From positions 62,001-126,000 of the forward strand of contig JAFROT010000003.1 of the NCBI GenBank assembly GCA_017429525.1: a stretch of DNA of 64,000 nucleotides, read 5' to 3'. The DNA comes from Bacteroidaceae bacterium. GTDB lineage: Bacteria; Bacteroidota; Bacteroidia; Bacteroidales; Bacteroidaceae. The translations under genes and the position numbers were made by a program. The notes under the pieces were generated by a model that was given only the letters and a program-made list of their open reading frames with translations, did not search any database and had not been told where the DNA came from. Shown here in pieces: positions 1 to 7,494 of this stretch (its first letter is position 1; every line of letters starts with the position of its first letter).

Positions 1-99
1 TTCCATCACTTTGCTTGCAGAAACGTTCTTTGCAAGATATCCATTCCGAAGCTTCTTGCCAACTCCTTGTAGGATGTCTTCGTTAATGATTGTCTCCAT
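1..99 (-). CDS. 5' end of an unidentified gene (cut by window edge)
   Basis: Reading from ATG at 99-97, 33 codons stay open to the window edge, beginning METIINEDILQGVGKKL. A good promoter lies just upstream on the same strand (-7 box 137-130). The fragment is too short to name a family; it looks like an ordinary soluble N-terminus without a signal peptide. The gene continues to the left of the window. That it is real rests on the promoter placement and the open frame only. Confidence 0.55.
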   Translation of the reverse strand, partial: METIINEDILQGVGKKLRNGYLAKNVSASKVME

Positions 100-129
100 A
101 ATGTTTTTTTCGTTTGTTGTTTCTCGCTG

Positions 130-161
130 CAAAGATAAAGGGAGAATTTGGAACGAGCAAG
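130..161 (-). promoter_or_regulatory. Bacteroidetes-type promoter for the gene at 1-99
   Basis: On the minus strand TATCTTTG (137-130) fits the -7 consensus TAnnTTTG, with TTG at 160-158 as a partial -33 box, spaced 20 bases. The start codon lies about 30 bases downstream. Confidence 0.5.
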
Positions 162-216
162 ATTATTTTATTTCACTGTATCAATTATGTCTCTTAATGT
201 ATGAATAAAGATAAAA

Positions 217-1071
217 CTATTCCCAGACAATATAGTTCTCTTGAACATCTTCCTGATGTTCAATTTCATTTGTTATACGGTTACCATTCTCATCAACATA
301 AAGTGGGAGGGAAATACTACCGACAAGAGAGATAGCTTCTTGAACGCCCATATCCAAAAGGGCCTGGGTAAAATCGTGCATGGATTCCCGTTCGACAGTC
401 TCTATAATAGAAACTCTTTCCTTGTAATAACATAAAGCTCTTCGCACGGCTTTTCCCTTAGGAAACGATTCACCCAGTTTTCCATCATGAATTAAAGAGA
501 ACTGCCGGAAGAAATAGCCTTCTTGGTCCACAGCTCGTTCAAATAATGCAGTCTCTTGGCTCATTCCCATTGTAATCGTATCGCCAATGATGGCACAGAA
601 TCCGTATTTCGGATGCCCCCGTGAAAGAAGTTCTCCTTTATAGACGAAAGCTCCAGCTATTTTTCCATTGTCGGCACGATAATCGGCAGCCTGAGCTGCA
701 AGAATGATGTTGGAATCATTATCGGGCAGCTGACCTACAAGCAATTCAGCATGTCCACCAACAGGTGTGTATATTTGCAAAGCTATATCGTTAACAGAAT
801 CACATGAAAATATGACATAAGCCTTCGTCTCTGTGGATGACTGATATGAAACACTCTGAGTAGTATCTGCTACAGATTCTACAGAGTAGATACTTGATGT
901 GTTGTTTGGGCGATTAATTGCCCAAAACCCAAATATAGCCGCAATCAATGCAAATGCTATTATAAGCCATTGCCACTTAGGCCATTTGGAGGTTGGAGTC
1001 TCATGTTTAGACTCTGTTGCGCCCACGACACGGATCTCGTTATCTTCTATATCAAATAGTTCCTTAGCCAT
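217..1071 (-). CDS. Membrane-anchored protein resembling the phosphodiester glycosidase (DUF2233) family
   Basis: This 284-residue protein has a cytoplasmic N-terminus of about 33 residues, one membrane segment (about 34-52, WLIIAFALIAAIFGFWAI) and an extracytoplasmic domain. The second half carries stretches I associate with the phosphodiester glycosidase/DUF2233 fold: GAFVYKGELLSRG, FFRQFSLIHDGKLGESFPKG, AVRRALC, and then a DFTQALLDMGVQEAISL stretch like the family's typical YDFAQALADLGV. The glycine-rich active-site loop typical of the family is not obvious, so catalysis is uncertain. The gene lies 17 bases downstream of the LytTR regulator on the same strand and is probably co-transcribed, which suggests the regulator and this surface protein form one unit. 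The family assignment is from memory of motifs, not a search. Confidence 0.6.
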   Translation of the reverse strand: MAKELFDIEDNEIRVVGATESKHETPTSKWPKWQWLIIAFALIAAIFGFWAINRPNNTSSIYSVESVADTTQSVSYQSSTETKAYVIFSCDSVNDIALQIYTPVGGHAELLVGQLPDNDSNIILAAQAADYRADNGKIAGAFVYKGELLSRGHPKYGFCAIIGDTITMGMSQETALFERAVDQEGYFFRQFSLIHDGKLGESFPKGKAVRRALCYYKERVSIIETVERESMHDFTQALLDMGVQEAISLVGSISLPLYVDENGNRITNEIEHQEDVQENYIVWE

Positions 1072-1088
1072 TGTTCAATAGTTCTTCT

Positions 1089-1448
1089 TTATTTACCTTC
1101 GATAAGGTCTTTAAGTTTTTTCAATGATTCGTGAGAAACCTTCAGGGTTTCATGCCGATGCCCATTCGGCTCGCGCAATAACAACACTTGACGGTTTAGA
1201 TTAATATAATAGATGTAATTGAGATTGATGATGAGGCTTCGACCGATGCGAACAAAAGTCACGGCTTCCTCACCCAGTTGCTCACCAATCATACGTTCCA
1301 ACTGACCCAACTGGAAAAGTACGACGCGTTTTTCCTCGCCTACAATGTAAAGCGTGGAATAATTGCCATCCGCTTCAATACTGATGATGTCTTCGGCATG
1401 GAGTCGAATAAGCTCTGCAGTATTGCATATGATGAGTTGTCGTTTCAT
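1089..1448 (-). CDS. LytTR-type DNA-binding transcriptional regulator without a receiver domain
   Basis: The 119 residues are almost entirely a LytTR DNA-binding domain: IISIEADGNYSTLYI near residue 23, FVRIGRSLIINLNYIYYINLNRQVLLL around 66-90, and LKVSHESLKKLKDLI at the end. The usual N-terminal response-regulator receiver is absent, so it is a stand-alone LytTR protein. It should bind paired direct repeats and regulate a small regulon, plausibly including its own operon with the membrane protein at 217-1071. A full promoter (-33 and -7, 1640-1608) lies 160 bases upstream. A second TAnnTTTG (1460-1453) almost touches the start codon and would give a nearly leaderless transcript. Confidence 0.88.
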   Translation of the reverse strand: MKRQLIICNTAELIRLHAEDIISIEADGNYSTLYIVGEEKRVVLFQLGQLERMIGEQLGEEAVTFVRIGRSLIINLNYIYYINLNRQVLLLREPNGHRHETLKVSHESLKKLKDLIEGK

Positions 1449-1607
1449 GGGAGCAAAGATACATATTTAGATTGATAATGAAACATAAAAGCTTGAAAAA
1501 TAAATCTAATTAACAAAATAGAATTACATAATAATGAGTATTTGGTTTCTGGCCGTTTCTGTTAGGAAGTTAAGCTTCATTAATCCTTGTTTGGGGATTT
1601 CTTGATG

Positions 1608-1640
1608 CAAAAGTATATAAAGGATGCGAAAGCAGACAAA
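1608..1640 (-). promoter_or_regulatory. Promoter of the LytTR operon
   Basis: Minus strand: TTTG at 1640-1637 and TACTTTTG at 1615-1608, separated by exactly 21 bases, an ideal Bacteroidetes sigma-ABfr promoter. It would give a leader of about 150 bases before the start at 1448. The rest of 1449-1705 holds nothing else I can support. Confidence 0.6.
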
Positions 1641-1705
1641 TAATCCCTGATGAACTGTATCAACAACCCCTTTTATTGTATGAGTTGACGATACAATAAC
1701 TAAAT

Positions 1706-1826
1706 TTAGTCTTTCAACTTCCTATAACAAAAACAAGACGCACCTTCACGACGTACATTTACGATAGGAGCGCGATAGGCTCCTTCTTTAGGGTAATCAA
1801 TAACCTTCTCTATAGTCCTATGAGTT
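1706..1826 (-). pseudogene. Remnant of a gene: C-terminal fragment without a start
   Basis: On the minus strand a frame with convincing protein-like content ends in TAA at 1708-1706: TIEKVIDYPKEGAYRAP, then IVNVRREGASCFCYRKLKD. The frame stays open back through the 64-bp repeat at 1827-1890 but has no ATG, so the 5' part is missing. It lies directly downstream of a repeat copy carrying the same promoter as the WYL gene. It may be the tail of a gene truncated by recombination at the repeat. No family recognised. Confidence 0.35.
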
Positions 1827-1890
1827 GCTGTTAGGTGTTTATTGTTTTCGGGTGCAAAGTTAAAACTTATCTGCGAAATCTATGTTCGCA
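1827..1890. repeat. 64-bp direct repeat, copy A (pairs with 4211-4274)
   Basis: 60 of 64 bases match the copy at 4211-4274, in the same orientation, with the two copies bracketing the DUF1016/WYL genes. Each copy contains TAACTTTG on the minus strand (a -7 box) and the inverted repeat TGCGAA-N7-TTCGCA (here 1872-1890). This copy therefore is a second promoter plus operator firing leftwards, away from the module, into the gene remnant at 1706-1826. Confidence 0.85.
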
Positions 1891-1904
1891 CTCTCAAATA
1901 TTTT

Positions 1905-3101
1905 TTATTTATCTCGGAAATCCTGCTCGGAGTGGTTCTCAATCTCATCCAAAAGGAACTTCTCAAGGGTGGATTTGTCTGGCAGCTGGAGCATATAGGT
2001 GGAGACGAAGAGTTGGTTGTCCATGCCAGCAAGAGCATACTCCACCATTTTCTTGCCCTTGCGAGTGCAGAGCAGGATGCCAATGGGAGGATTATCGCCT
2101 TCGTGCATCTCATTCTCTTTATAATAGGATACATAGGCATTGAGCTGGCCCAGATATTCATGACGGAACTCATCGTTCTTCAATTCCACGATGACGCTGC
2201 AATGGAGGATGCGGTGATAGAACACAAGATCGGGATAATAGTATTCATCATCGATGATGACACGCTTCTGACGGGCTTCGAAACAGAAGCCTTTGCCAAG
2301 TTCAAGGAGAAAATCTTGAAGGTGAGTGATGAGGGCATCTTCCAAATCACTTTCCGTGATAACATCCTTGGCTTTGAGGCCTAAGAACTCAAAAGTGAAT
2401 GGCTGACGGATGGCGAGAGCAGGCGTGTTGGTCTCTGGCTTAATGGTAGCCAGTAACTTCTTTGGATCTTTGCTCACTCCACTGCGGAAATAGAGATTGG
2501 TGGCTATCTGACGGCGCAACTCCTTAACAGACCAGGTTCCCCTGATGCATTCCGTTTCATAGAAGAAACGGGCGAGAGGATCATTTTGGGTCATAATCTC
2601 ACTAATATGAGAAAAAGATAACCTCTCCAAAAGATATTTTGGATTAGTCTTGAACTTGTGCGACGTTGTCGCGCAAATTGTATTTCCTATAGAAAAGTCC
2701 GACGCCGTCGGACTTTTTCCTTGACGCGCAACCCCTACTTCTAATAAGTCCGATGGTGTCGGACTTTTTTGAAACAATTCACCTATTTGAGGGTATAGTA
2801 AGTAAAAACGACGAGAATTCTTGAATAGTGTCAAATTCAATCCCTTCGTATTTACACGCTCTTCCAGCCGCTTCAACAGCCGGTCGCCATACAATGCTCT
2901 GTCGCTACCCTTCTGCTCGTACTCCACGATATAGCAGCCTATGAGCCAGTTGCGAAGTGTTGCCATTTGGTTGACTGCACGTAAAGCCCCCGTTTGGGCC
3001 GTTTGATGAGTCTGTAGTATAGAGGCAGACAGTTCTTCGAAGGTTGGGCTTTGTTTCTTTGCCCAGACCTCAGCTATATTTGTCAATTCTCCGGAATTCA
3101 T
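1905..3101 (-). CDS. DUF1016 / YhcG-family PD-(D/E)XK nuclease
   Basis: The 398-residue protein has the two-domain layout of YhcG. The N-terminal DUF1016_N region includes LRNWLIGCYIVEYEQ (about 49-63) and YGDRLLKRLEE. The C-terminal PD-(D/E)XK nuclease domain starts near 235, with YYPDLVFYHR placing Asp about 291, and VIVELK placing Glu about 306 and Lys about 308. All catalytic residues are present. It follows the WYL regulator by 36 bases on the same strand, so the two are probably one operon. Family members commonly sit in restriction or defence neighbourhoods, but the substrate is unproven. Odd feature: residues about 112-135 contain two KSPT-SD units encoded by perfect short palindromes, which look inserted between the domains. 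Confidence 0.9.
   Translation of the reverse strand: MNSGELTNIAEVWAKKQSPTFEELSASILQTHQTAQTGALRAVNQMATLRNWLIGCYIVEYEQKGSDRALYGDRLLKRLEERVNTKGLNLTLFKNSRRFYLLYPQIGELFQKSPTPSDLLEVGVARQGKSPTASDFSIGNTICATTSHKFKTNPKYLLERLSFSHISEIMTQNDPLARFFYETECIRGTWSVKELRRQIATNLYFRSGVSKDPKKLLATIKPETNTPALAIRQPFTFEFLGLKAKDVITESDLEDALITHLQDFLLELGKGFCFEARQKRVIIDDEYYYPDLVFYHRILHCSVIVELKNDEFRHEYLGQLNAYVSYYKENEMHEGDNPPIGILLCTRKGKKMVEYALAGMDNQLFVSTYMLQLPDKSTLEKFLLDEIENHSEQDFRDK
2659..2765. repeat. Three short palindromes inside the DUF1016 gene
   Basis: Palindromes at 2659-2673 (TGCGACGTTGTCGC), 2696-2714 (AGTCCGACGCCGTCGGACT) and 2747-2765 (AGTCCGATGGTGTCGGACT). The latter two start 51 bases (17 codons) apart, so both are read in the same frame as KSPT(P/A)SD. 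They fall in the linker between the N-terminal and nuclease domains. Confidence 0.8.
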
Positions 3102-3137
3102 TTCTGTATATCTTTGGAAATAAAATATCGTGATAAT

Positions 3138-4208
3138 TTATTTGGTTACGTTCTCATATTGCTCAGCCATCTCGCATACCCTCTTCCTGACATCATCTGC
3201 AACGGTTCCATCGGAGTGCAGCACGATGAGGTCTTTACCGAAGGAAGTGAGGGGGCGGATGAGTTCGTAGTTCTTGATGCAGTCGATGGAGAAGAAGGCT
3301 CCGTCTGAGAGTGTTGGGTATTGCTCTCGGAGGGCGGAATCGCGATTGCCGGTGTAGTGCTTCTGGGATTCGTGAATGGGCTTGGTCATCACGTAATCCT
3401 TTGAAGAGTCGCTAACCCAGAAGAGGATATGTTCGACAGGACGATCATCGTAAAGGGTGACACCGACGATGTCTTCAAAGCGTTCGTTGAGGTCTCCATC
3501 ATATTCCACAAACCTATGGGAGGGCAAAGGAACTACTTTGTCGATTCGGTCAAGGGCAAAATTGAGCATCTTACCATCCTGCTCAGCTGCACCTATGAGG
3601 AACCAACGACGATTGTACTCCTTTAATAAATAAGGATGCAGATTCAGGGAGCGATCGGTTTCCGGCTCAGCAAAGGTGTGATAGTGGAGCTCTATGACCT
3701 GTTGATGAGCCGCCGCCGTGAAGAGTTCGCCCCAAAGAGTAGAGTTCTCCAGCGGGTTCTTCATGAACGAGATGACAGGCTTATGCTGCCGTGTATGGAA
3801 ACTGCGCCTCATCCGGTCGAGGGCTTTAAGATTGGGCAGTCCTTCGAACTGGCCTAAGAGTGAGAACACTTCAGAAAGCAGGTAGCATTCATCGTCCGTC
3901 ATCTCCTTCTTATTGATTGAATAACGTGGATTGGCGTAGCGAAGGCATTTCTTGCGGACATGCTTCTGCTTTTCTTTATTGAAGTCTAATACAAAGTAGC
4001 GTTCTATCTCAGCCATGAAGGGACCTTCACGCTCGATGTAGGCAATATCGTTCTCAAGGGTACGGCGCCCGATCCATTCAAGGTTCATGTCTTCAAGTTG
4101 ATGATTCAACGCTTCGAGCAATTCACCCATGGAATAGTCGTGATACCTGTCGGAAAGCAATCTGTCAAGTATCTGATAGCGGGTCATGGCGTTCTTATTA
4201 CTAGGCAT
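3138..4208 (-). CDS. WYL-domain transcriptional regulator
   Basis: 356 residues. The N-terminal winged-helix part (about 8-70) includes RYQILDRLLSDRYHDYSMGELLEALN and RRTLENDIAYIE. The middle has the WYL domain, with WGELFTAAAHQQVIELHYHTF and a RRWFLIGAAEQDGKMLNFALDRI stretch (about 155-225), followed by a WCX-type C-terminal region (about 250-340). Such proteins bind ligands or nucleic acid and often control defence genes. It is first in an operon with the DUF1016 nuclease. Just upstream, an inverted repeat TGCGAA-N7-TTCGCA overlaps the -33 position of its promoter, which suggests autoregulation; the same site recurs after the nuclease gene. Confidence 0.9.
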   Translation of the reverse strand: MPSNKNAMTRYQILDRLLSDRYHDYSMGELLEALNHQLEDMNLEWIGRRTLENDIAYIEREGPFMAEIERYFVLDFNKEKQKHVRKKCLRYANPRYSINKKEMTDDECYLLSEVFSLLGQFEGLPNLKALDRMRRSFHTRQHKPVISFMKNPLENSTLWGELFTAAAHQQVIELHYHTFAEPETDRSLNLHPYLLKEYNRRWFLIGAAEQDGKMLNFALDRIDKVVPLPSHRFVEYDGDLNERFEDIVGVTLYDDRPVEHILFWVSDSSKDYVMTKPIHESQKHYTGNRDSALREQYPTLSDGAFFSIDCIKNYELIRPLTSFGKDLIVLHSDGTVADDVRKRVCEMAEQYENVTK

Positions 4209-4210
4209 TG

Positions 4211-4274
4211 GCTGTTAGGTGTTTATTGTTTTCGGCTGCAAAGTTAAAAAATATTTGCGAAATCTATGTTCGCA
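4211..4274 (-). promoter_or_regulatory. 64-bp repeat copy B: promoter and candidate operator of the WYL/DUF1016 operon
   Basis: TAACTTTG at 4246-4239 (minus strand) is the -7 box. The inverted repeat TGCGAA-N7-TTCGCA at 4256-4274 covers the region where the -33 contact would lie, as expected of a repressor site. Nearly identical to 1827-1890. Confidence 0.6.
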
Positions 4275-4426
4275 ATATAAGATAAATGATAATTCGGGGA
4301 CAAATATATCGAAAAGAACGATAACGCTAACGAAAACGGGAACTTATTTTTATTGATGAGATGGAAAGAATGTAGAAATGAATGGAAATCTGATGAGGTG
4401 GGTAGAGGGTTGCATCGCTCTACATA

Positions 4427-4514
4427 TATATACGCTCAGGTTTACACGTATATACGCTCAGGGTCACGCGTATATTCGCTCAGGCTTACACGTATATACG
4501 TGCAGGGGTACGCG
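4427..4514. repeat. Four tandem 22-bp repeats
   Basis: Exactly four head-to-tail 22-base units: 4427-4448, 4449-4470, 4471-4492 and 4493-4514. Each begins TATATACG (one copy TATATTCG), continues with C/GTCAGG or GCAGG, and ends in ACG or GCG, so that the unit joints form CGTATATACG, a perfect palindrome. There are no spacers, so it is not CRISPR. It lies in the gene-free stretch 4275-5061, which otherwise shows no coding content. Iteron-like arrays of this kind can be binding sites for a regulator or replication protein. Confidence 0.85.
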
Positions 4515-4754
4515 AAGGGTCGTTCAGCGAGTTGCGACTGGTCGTGTGGGGGTGAAGGTACAGTCGGATGAGATAGGGTTTCTGAGGGGTGGGATGAAAA
4601 AAAACATATGAATTGAGGGTCTGCTTCCACTTTTTGCTTGATTTTGTGGTGTAATGCGCTGATATGTATGCGTTTGCAAGAGTGGAAGATGTTCAAATAG
4701 CCTCCACTCTACCTCCACTCTAACTCCACGGTTCTCGGATGATAGTGGAAGCAA

Positions 4755-4782
4755 AGTGGAGGCTACGGGAATAGCCTCCACT
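4755..4782. repeat. 11-bp perfect inverted repeat
   Basis: AGTGGAGGCTA (4755-4765) and TAGCCTCCACT (4772-4782) pair around a 6-base loop. The motif AGCCTCCACT also occurs unpaired near 4697. It has no T-run, so it is not a classical terminator. It lies in the gene-free stretch between the WYL operon promoter and the lipid genes. Confidence 0.6.
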
Positions 4783-5061
4783 CGTGTATTTAGCAGGAAA
4801 TCAATGTATTAGTTGCTGTTTTTGGCTGATTAGTGGAAGTAAGGTCAATGTTCATAGATTTTTTTGACAAAGGGATTGCGCTTCGCGCAAGAAATCGAGC
4901 AGAATCTTAAACAAAATCTAACAAAGATATCTTTGACGAGTCCTTTCAGCGTCAAAATACTTTCAGCGTCAGAAGGCGGGCAAGGGAGGCGGTGCGCTAC
5001 ACATGCGGTCGTGAAGGACTGAAGGAGCGGTCGTGCTGGCAGGACTGTCTTGTCGTGAAGG

Positions 5062-6039
5062 TCAGGAGATGACGGTGTTGGCTCCGGAGGTGGGTGCTAC
5101 GGCTTCGGGGTGTTCGGCGGCGAAGCTGTCGATGTGGCGTATGCGTTTCTCGTCGAGGATCTCGTTGACGGCGATGAGGATGCCGGTCTCCTCGACGTCG
5201 CCGAAGCCGTAGTTGATGGCGGTGCCGAACATGCGCATGGTGGGCGAGAGGCCCATATAGGCGTTGACGAGCGGTGGAATATTGTACCCGCGCGCGCGGA
5301 CCTCGCGGTTGAGGATACGGTAGTCGGCCTTGAAGTCGTCCTCGCAGAAGAGCTGCGCGAGTTGCTGGCGGTCGGCTTCAATCTCGAGCGGGTGCATGGG
5401 CAGGATGAGCTGGTCGGGGTCGTGGAAGTGCTTCTGCAGGAAGAAGAGGATCATGTCGCGCGCCACGCGGTCATAGCTGGGGTACATGGTGACCTTGCCG
5501 AAGAGGTAGCGCACGTTGGGCTTGACGACGGTGAGGGCTCCGAGTCCGTCCCATAGGTTGTCGAGAGCAAAGAGGGATTTGACGCCGGCGCGCGTGCTCT
5601 GGTACTCCTTGGCGACCCAGCTGCGTCCGAGCTCGATGGTGTAGGGCAGGTAGTCGCGGATGAAGCGCTCGGAGAAATGGAACATATGGGAGGTGGCGAG
5701 GATGGGCTGCCCGTCGGCGTCGAACTGGGTTTCGGTGCCGAGCAGGTAGCGGTAGCCCCCGAGGATGGCCTGGGCGTCGGGGTCCCATACGATGAGCTGC
5801 TTGTAGGGGACGGGCATGGTGTCGAACTCGTCGAGGTCGAGTTCCTTGCCAGTGCCTCCGCCGGCGGCGCGGAAGGCGATCTCGCGCAGGCGGCCTATCT
5901 CGCGGCACACGTTGGGTGCGTTCTGCCAGGTGACGATATAGACTTCGTTGCCTGATTTGTTGGTGAAGCGGAGGCGGCGATCTTCGGTGAGTTCGCTCTT
6001 GAGGACCTCGACGGGTATGGGGGCTATGATTTCTTTCAT
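5062..6039 (-). CDS. GNAT-type N-acyltransferase, likely glycine-lipid synthesis (GlsB/OlsB-like)
   Basis: 325 residues. The family joins a hemolysin/OlsB-type acyl-ACP N-acyltransferase core: REIAFRAAGGGTGKELDLDEFD (about 52-73), IVWDPDAQAILGGYRYLLG (about 83-101), then YTIELGRSWVAKEYQ (about 133-147) and GKVTMYPSYDRVARDMI. In Bacteroides, GlsB of this type acylates the amino group of glycine with a 3-hydroxy fatty acid and GlsA adds the second acyl chain. The next gene upstream on the strand encodes a PlsC-type acyltransferase, matching that gene pair. It ends in a region rich in A and T (see SGANTVIS). Function by family and context; the acyl acceptor is not visible in sequence. Confidence 0.8.
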   Translation of the reverse strand: MKEIIAPIPVEVLKSELTEDRRLRFTNKSGNEVYIVTWQNAPNVCREIGRLREIAFRAAGGGTGKELDLDEFDTMPVPYKQLIVWDPDAQAILGGYRYLLGTETQFDADGQPILATSHMFHFSERFIRDYLPYTIELGRSWVAKEYQSTRAGVKSLFALDNLWDGLGALTVVKPNVRYLFGKVTMYPSYDRVARDMILFFLQKHFHDPDQLILPMHPLEIEADRQQLAQLFCEDDFKADYRILNREVRARGYNIPPLVNAYMGLSPTMRMFGTAINYGFGDVEETGILIAVNEILDEKRIRHIDSFAAEHPEAVAPTSGANTVIS

Positions 6040-6092
6040 GAGAAGTTTCAGTTAGGATTTGAAGTTTCTGCAATCCTGCATCGTATAGGGGG

Positions 6093-6902
6093 TCAGAGTT
6101 CGTAGACGCGGTCCTCGACCCACTGGGCCCATTGGGCGGGGGTGCGACTGCGGTCGAAGGTCTGATAGGGGATGGGCTTGCCGAAGCGTACGGTGTAGTG
6201 GCGTCCCCGCGAGCGGTACATCTCGTCGGGGAGGGTGAGCATGGCGAAGTTGAACTTCAGGTGGAGGCGCTTGCACCACTGGGCGATGCGGTAGAATCGA
6301 GGTGAGTTCTCGCCGATGAAGTGCACGGGCACGATGTCGCGATGTGCCTGTACGCTCTTGGTGATGAAGGCCTTGCTCCAGGGGATGTCGTGGATCTGTC
6401 CGTCGATGAGTCGCGAACAGAGTCCGGCGGGGAACATGATGATATGGTTCTGGCTGGCGAAGGCATCAGCCACTTGCCGGGGGAAGTTGCGTGCTTGTCC
6501 GCCCAGCTTGTTGATGCCGATGCAGAGGGGTGCGAGGCCCTTGAGGTTCATCAGGAGGTCGTTGACGAGGTACTTGACGCGCCCGTCGTAGCGCCGTCCG
6601 ATGACGCCGCCGAGGGCGACACCGTCGATGGCGCCGAGGGGATGGTTGCTGACGAATGTCATGGGGGCGGCATCGGCGGTCAGCTGGTCGAGGCCCTCAA
6701 CGGTGAGCGTCACGCCGAGCTTGTGGATTGCGCCCTCACAGAAGTCGACGCCTTCGCGCCCCTCGACGAGGTAGGAGTTGATGAAGTCCTGATGAATGAA
6801 GCGCTCGAGCCAGCGCGTGAGGAAACGGGGTATCCAGCGTGCATGCTTGCCAGCCCGCTCGCGCACGATTTTGTCAATGTCGATGGTCAGGTCGTCGTTC
6901 AT
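6093..6902 (-). CDS. PlsC-like O-acyltransferase, likely GlsA partner
   Basis: 269 residues of the lysophospholipid acyltransferase superfamily. The catalytic block is FVSNHPLGAIDGVALGG (about 83-99), followed by KYLVNDLLMNLKGLAPLCIGIN, and a FPAGLCSR stretch (about 156-163) equivalent to the family's FPEGTRS; IVPVHFIGENSPRFY follows. It lies 53 bases upstream of the GNAT gene on the same strand. In the known glycine-lipid route the PlsC-like GlsA performs the second, O-acylation step on N-acylglycine. The spacing and order here suggest co-expression. It could instead act on another lipid; the inferred role rests on the pairing. Confidence 0.82.
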   Translation of the reverse strand: MNDDLTIDIDKIVRERAGKHARWIPRFLTRWLERFIHQDFINSYLVEGREGVDFCEGAIHKLGVTLTVEGLDQLTADAAPMTFVSNHPLGAIDGVALGGVIGRRYDGRVKYLVNDLLMNLKGLAPLCIGINKLGGQARNFPRQVADAFASQNHIIMFPAGLCSRLIDGQIHDIPWSKAFITKSVQAHRDIVPVHFIGENSPRFYRIAQWCKRLHLKFNFAMLTLPDEMYRSRGRHYTVRFGKPIPYQTFDRSRTPAQWAQWVEDRVYEL

Positions 6903-6917
6903 CGCTTGTGGGATTCG

Positions 6918-7304
6918 TTAATTGATGGTGAACTTGCGGTTGTTGATGAAATAGGAGCCGCGCGGCAGTCCGCTGAGCCAATTGGTGCCTTTGGCGAGGC
7001 GGAAGGAGGAATAGAGGGTGCCGCTGGCGTTGTAGACGGGCAGCAGCTGTGCGTAGCGGCTGGTGATGCAGAGGTGCCGGCCCTGCTGATGGATCTCGAC
7101 GGGCGCGGGCGACGTCATCATGCGGTGGCGCAGATAGGGCAGGTCGGCGGTAGGTGCGGGCAGGCTATGGGGGACAGCGCGGCGGCTGAGGGTGTCGCGC
7201 TGCTGTATGTCGGCTCGCAGGCTGGCTGGCATGAGTGTGAGCAGCAGTACAGCGACGAGTGTGCACAGGAGACCGGTGTGCGGGAATGTGGTGGATGGAT
7301 TCAT
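6918..7304 (-). CDS. Small exported protein with a type IX sorting-like C-terminus
   Basis: 128 residues. An N-terminal signal sequence (hydrophobic LLCTLVAVLLLTLMPASLRA, about 12-31) precedes a low-similarity linker. The last 40 residues, including LLPVYNASGTLYSSFRLAKG and LPRGSYFINNRKFTIN, closely resemble the C-terminal beta domain of T9SS type A sorting signals (name-brand pattern: Y...G..V..G....LPRGVYIV.G.K). It sits 15 bases upstream of the PlsC-like gene and shares its strand; a -7 box (TACCTTTG, 7337-7330) precedes it, so it is probably first gene of the lipid operon. No enzyme domain is visible. Why a surface-sorting tail would lead a lipid operon is unclear. Confidence 0.65.
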   Translation of the reverse strand: MNPSTTFPHTGLLCTLVAVLLLTLMPASLRADIQQRDTLSRRAVPHSLPAPTADLPYLRHRMMTSPAPVEIHQQGRHLCITSRYAQLLPVYNASGTLYSSFRLAKGTNWLSGLPRGSYFINNRKFTIN

Positions 7305-7494
7305 GCTGTTTTCGTTAGCAGATTTGGGGCAAAGGTAGTAAAAAGTTTAGAGTCGGGGGGCTCGAATCGTCACTTTTTTCGTGTTTATGGCCTTTTTTTA
7401 TAAAAATGAGGGCTTCTGGGCGGAAAATCTCTCTCGTTTCAGCCTTCTACTCTAATCTTTTTTGTACCTTTGCGCCCAGTTAAGAACCGATTCA

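Noticed and set aside
4427-4514. CRISPR array
   Set aside because: Units are directly adjacent with no spacers and there is no cas gene.
4353-4781. Small frames over the tandem repeat
   Set aside because: They only translate the repeat and low-complexity flanks, on both strands, with no start signals.
7462-7494. Upstream start of the methyltransferase gene
   Set aside because: It contains the promoter box TACCTTTG; ATG 7495 begins the family-typical MTTELIAKTFQG.
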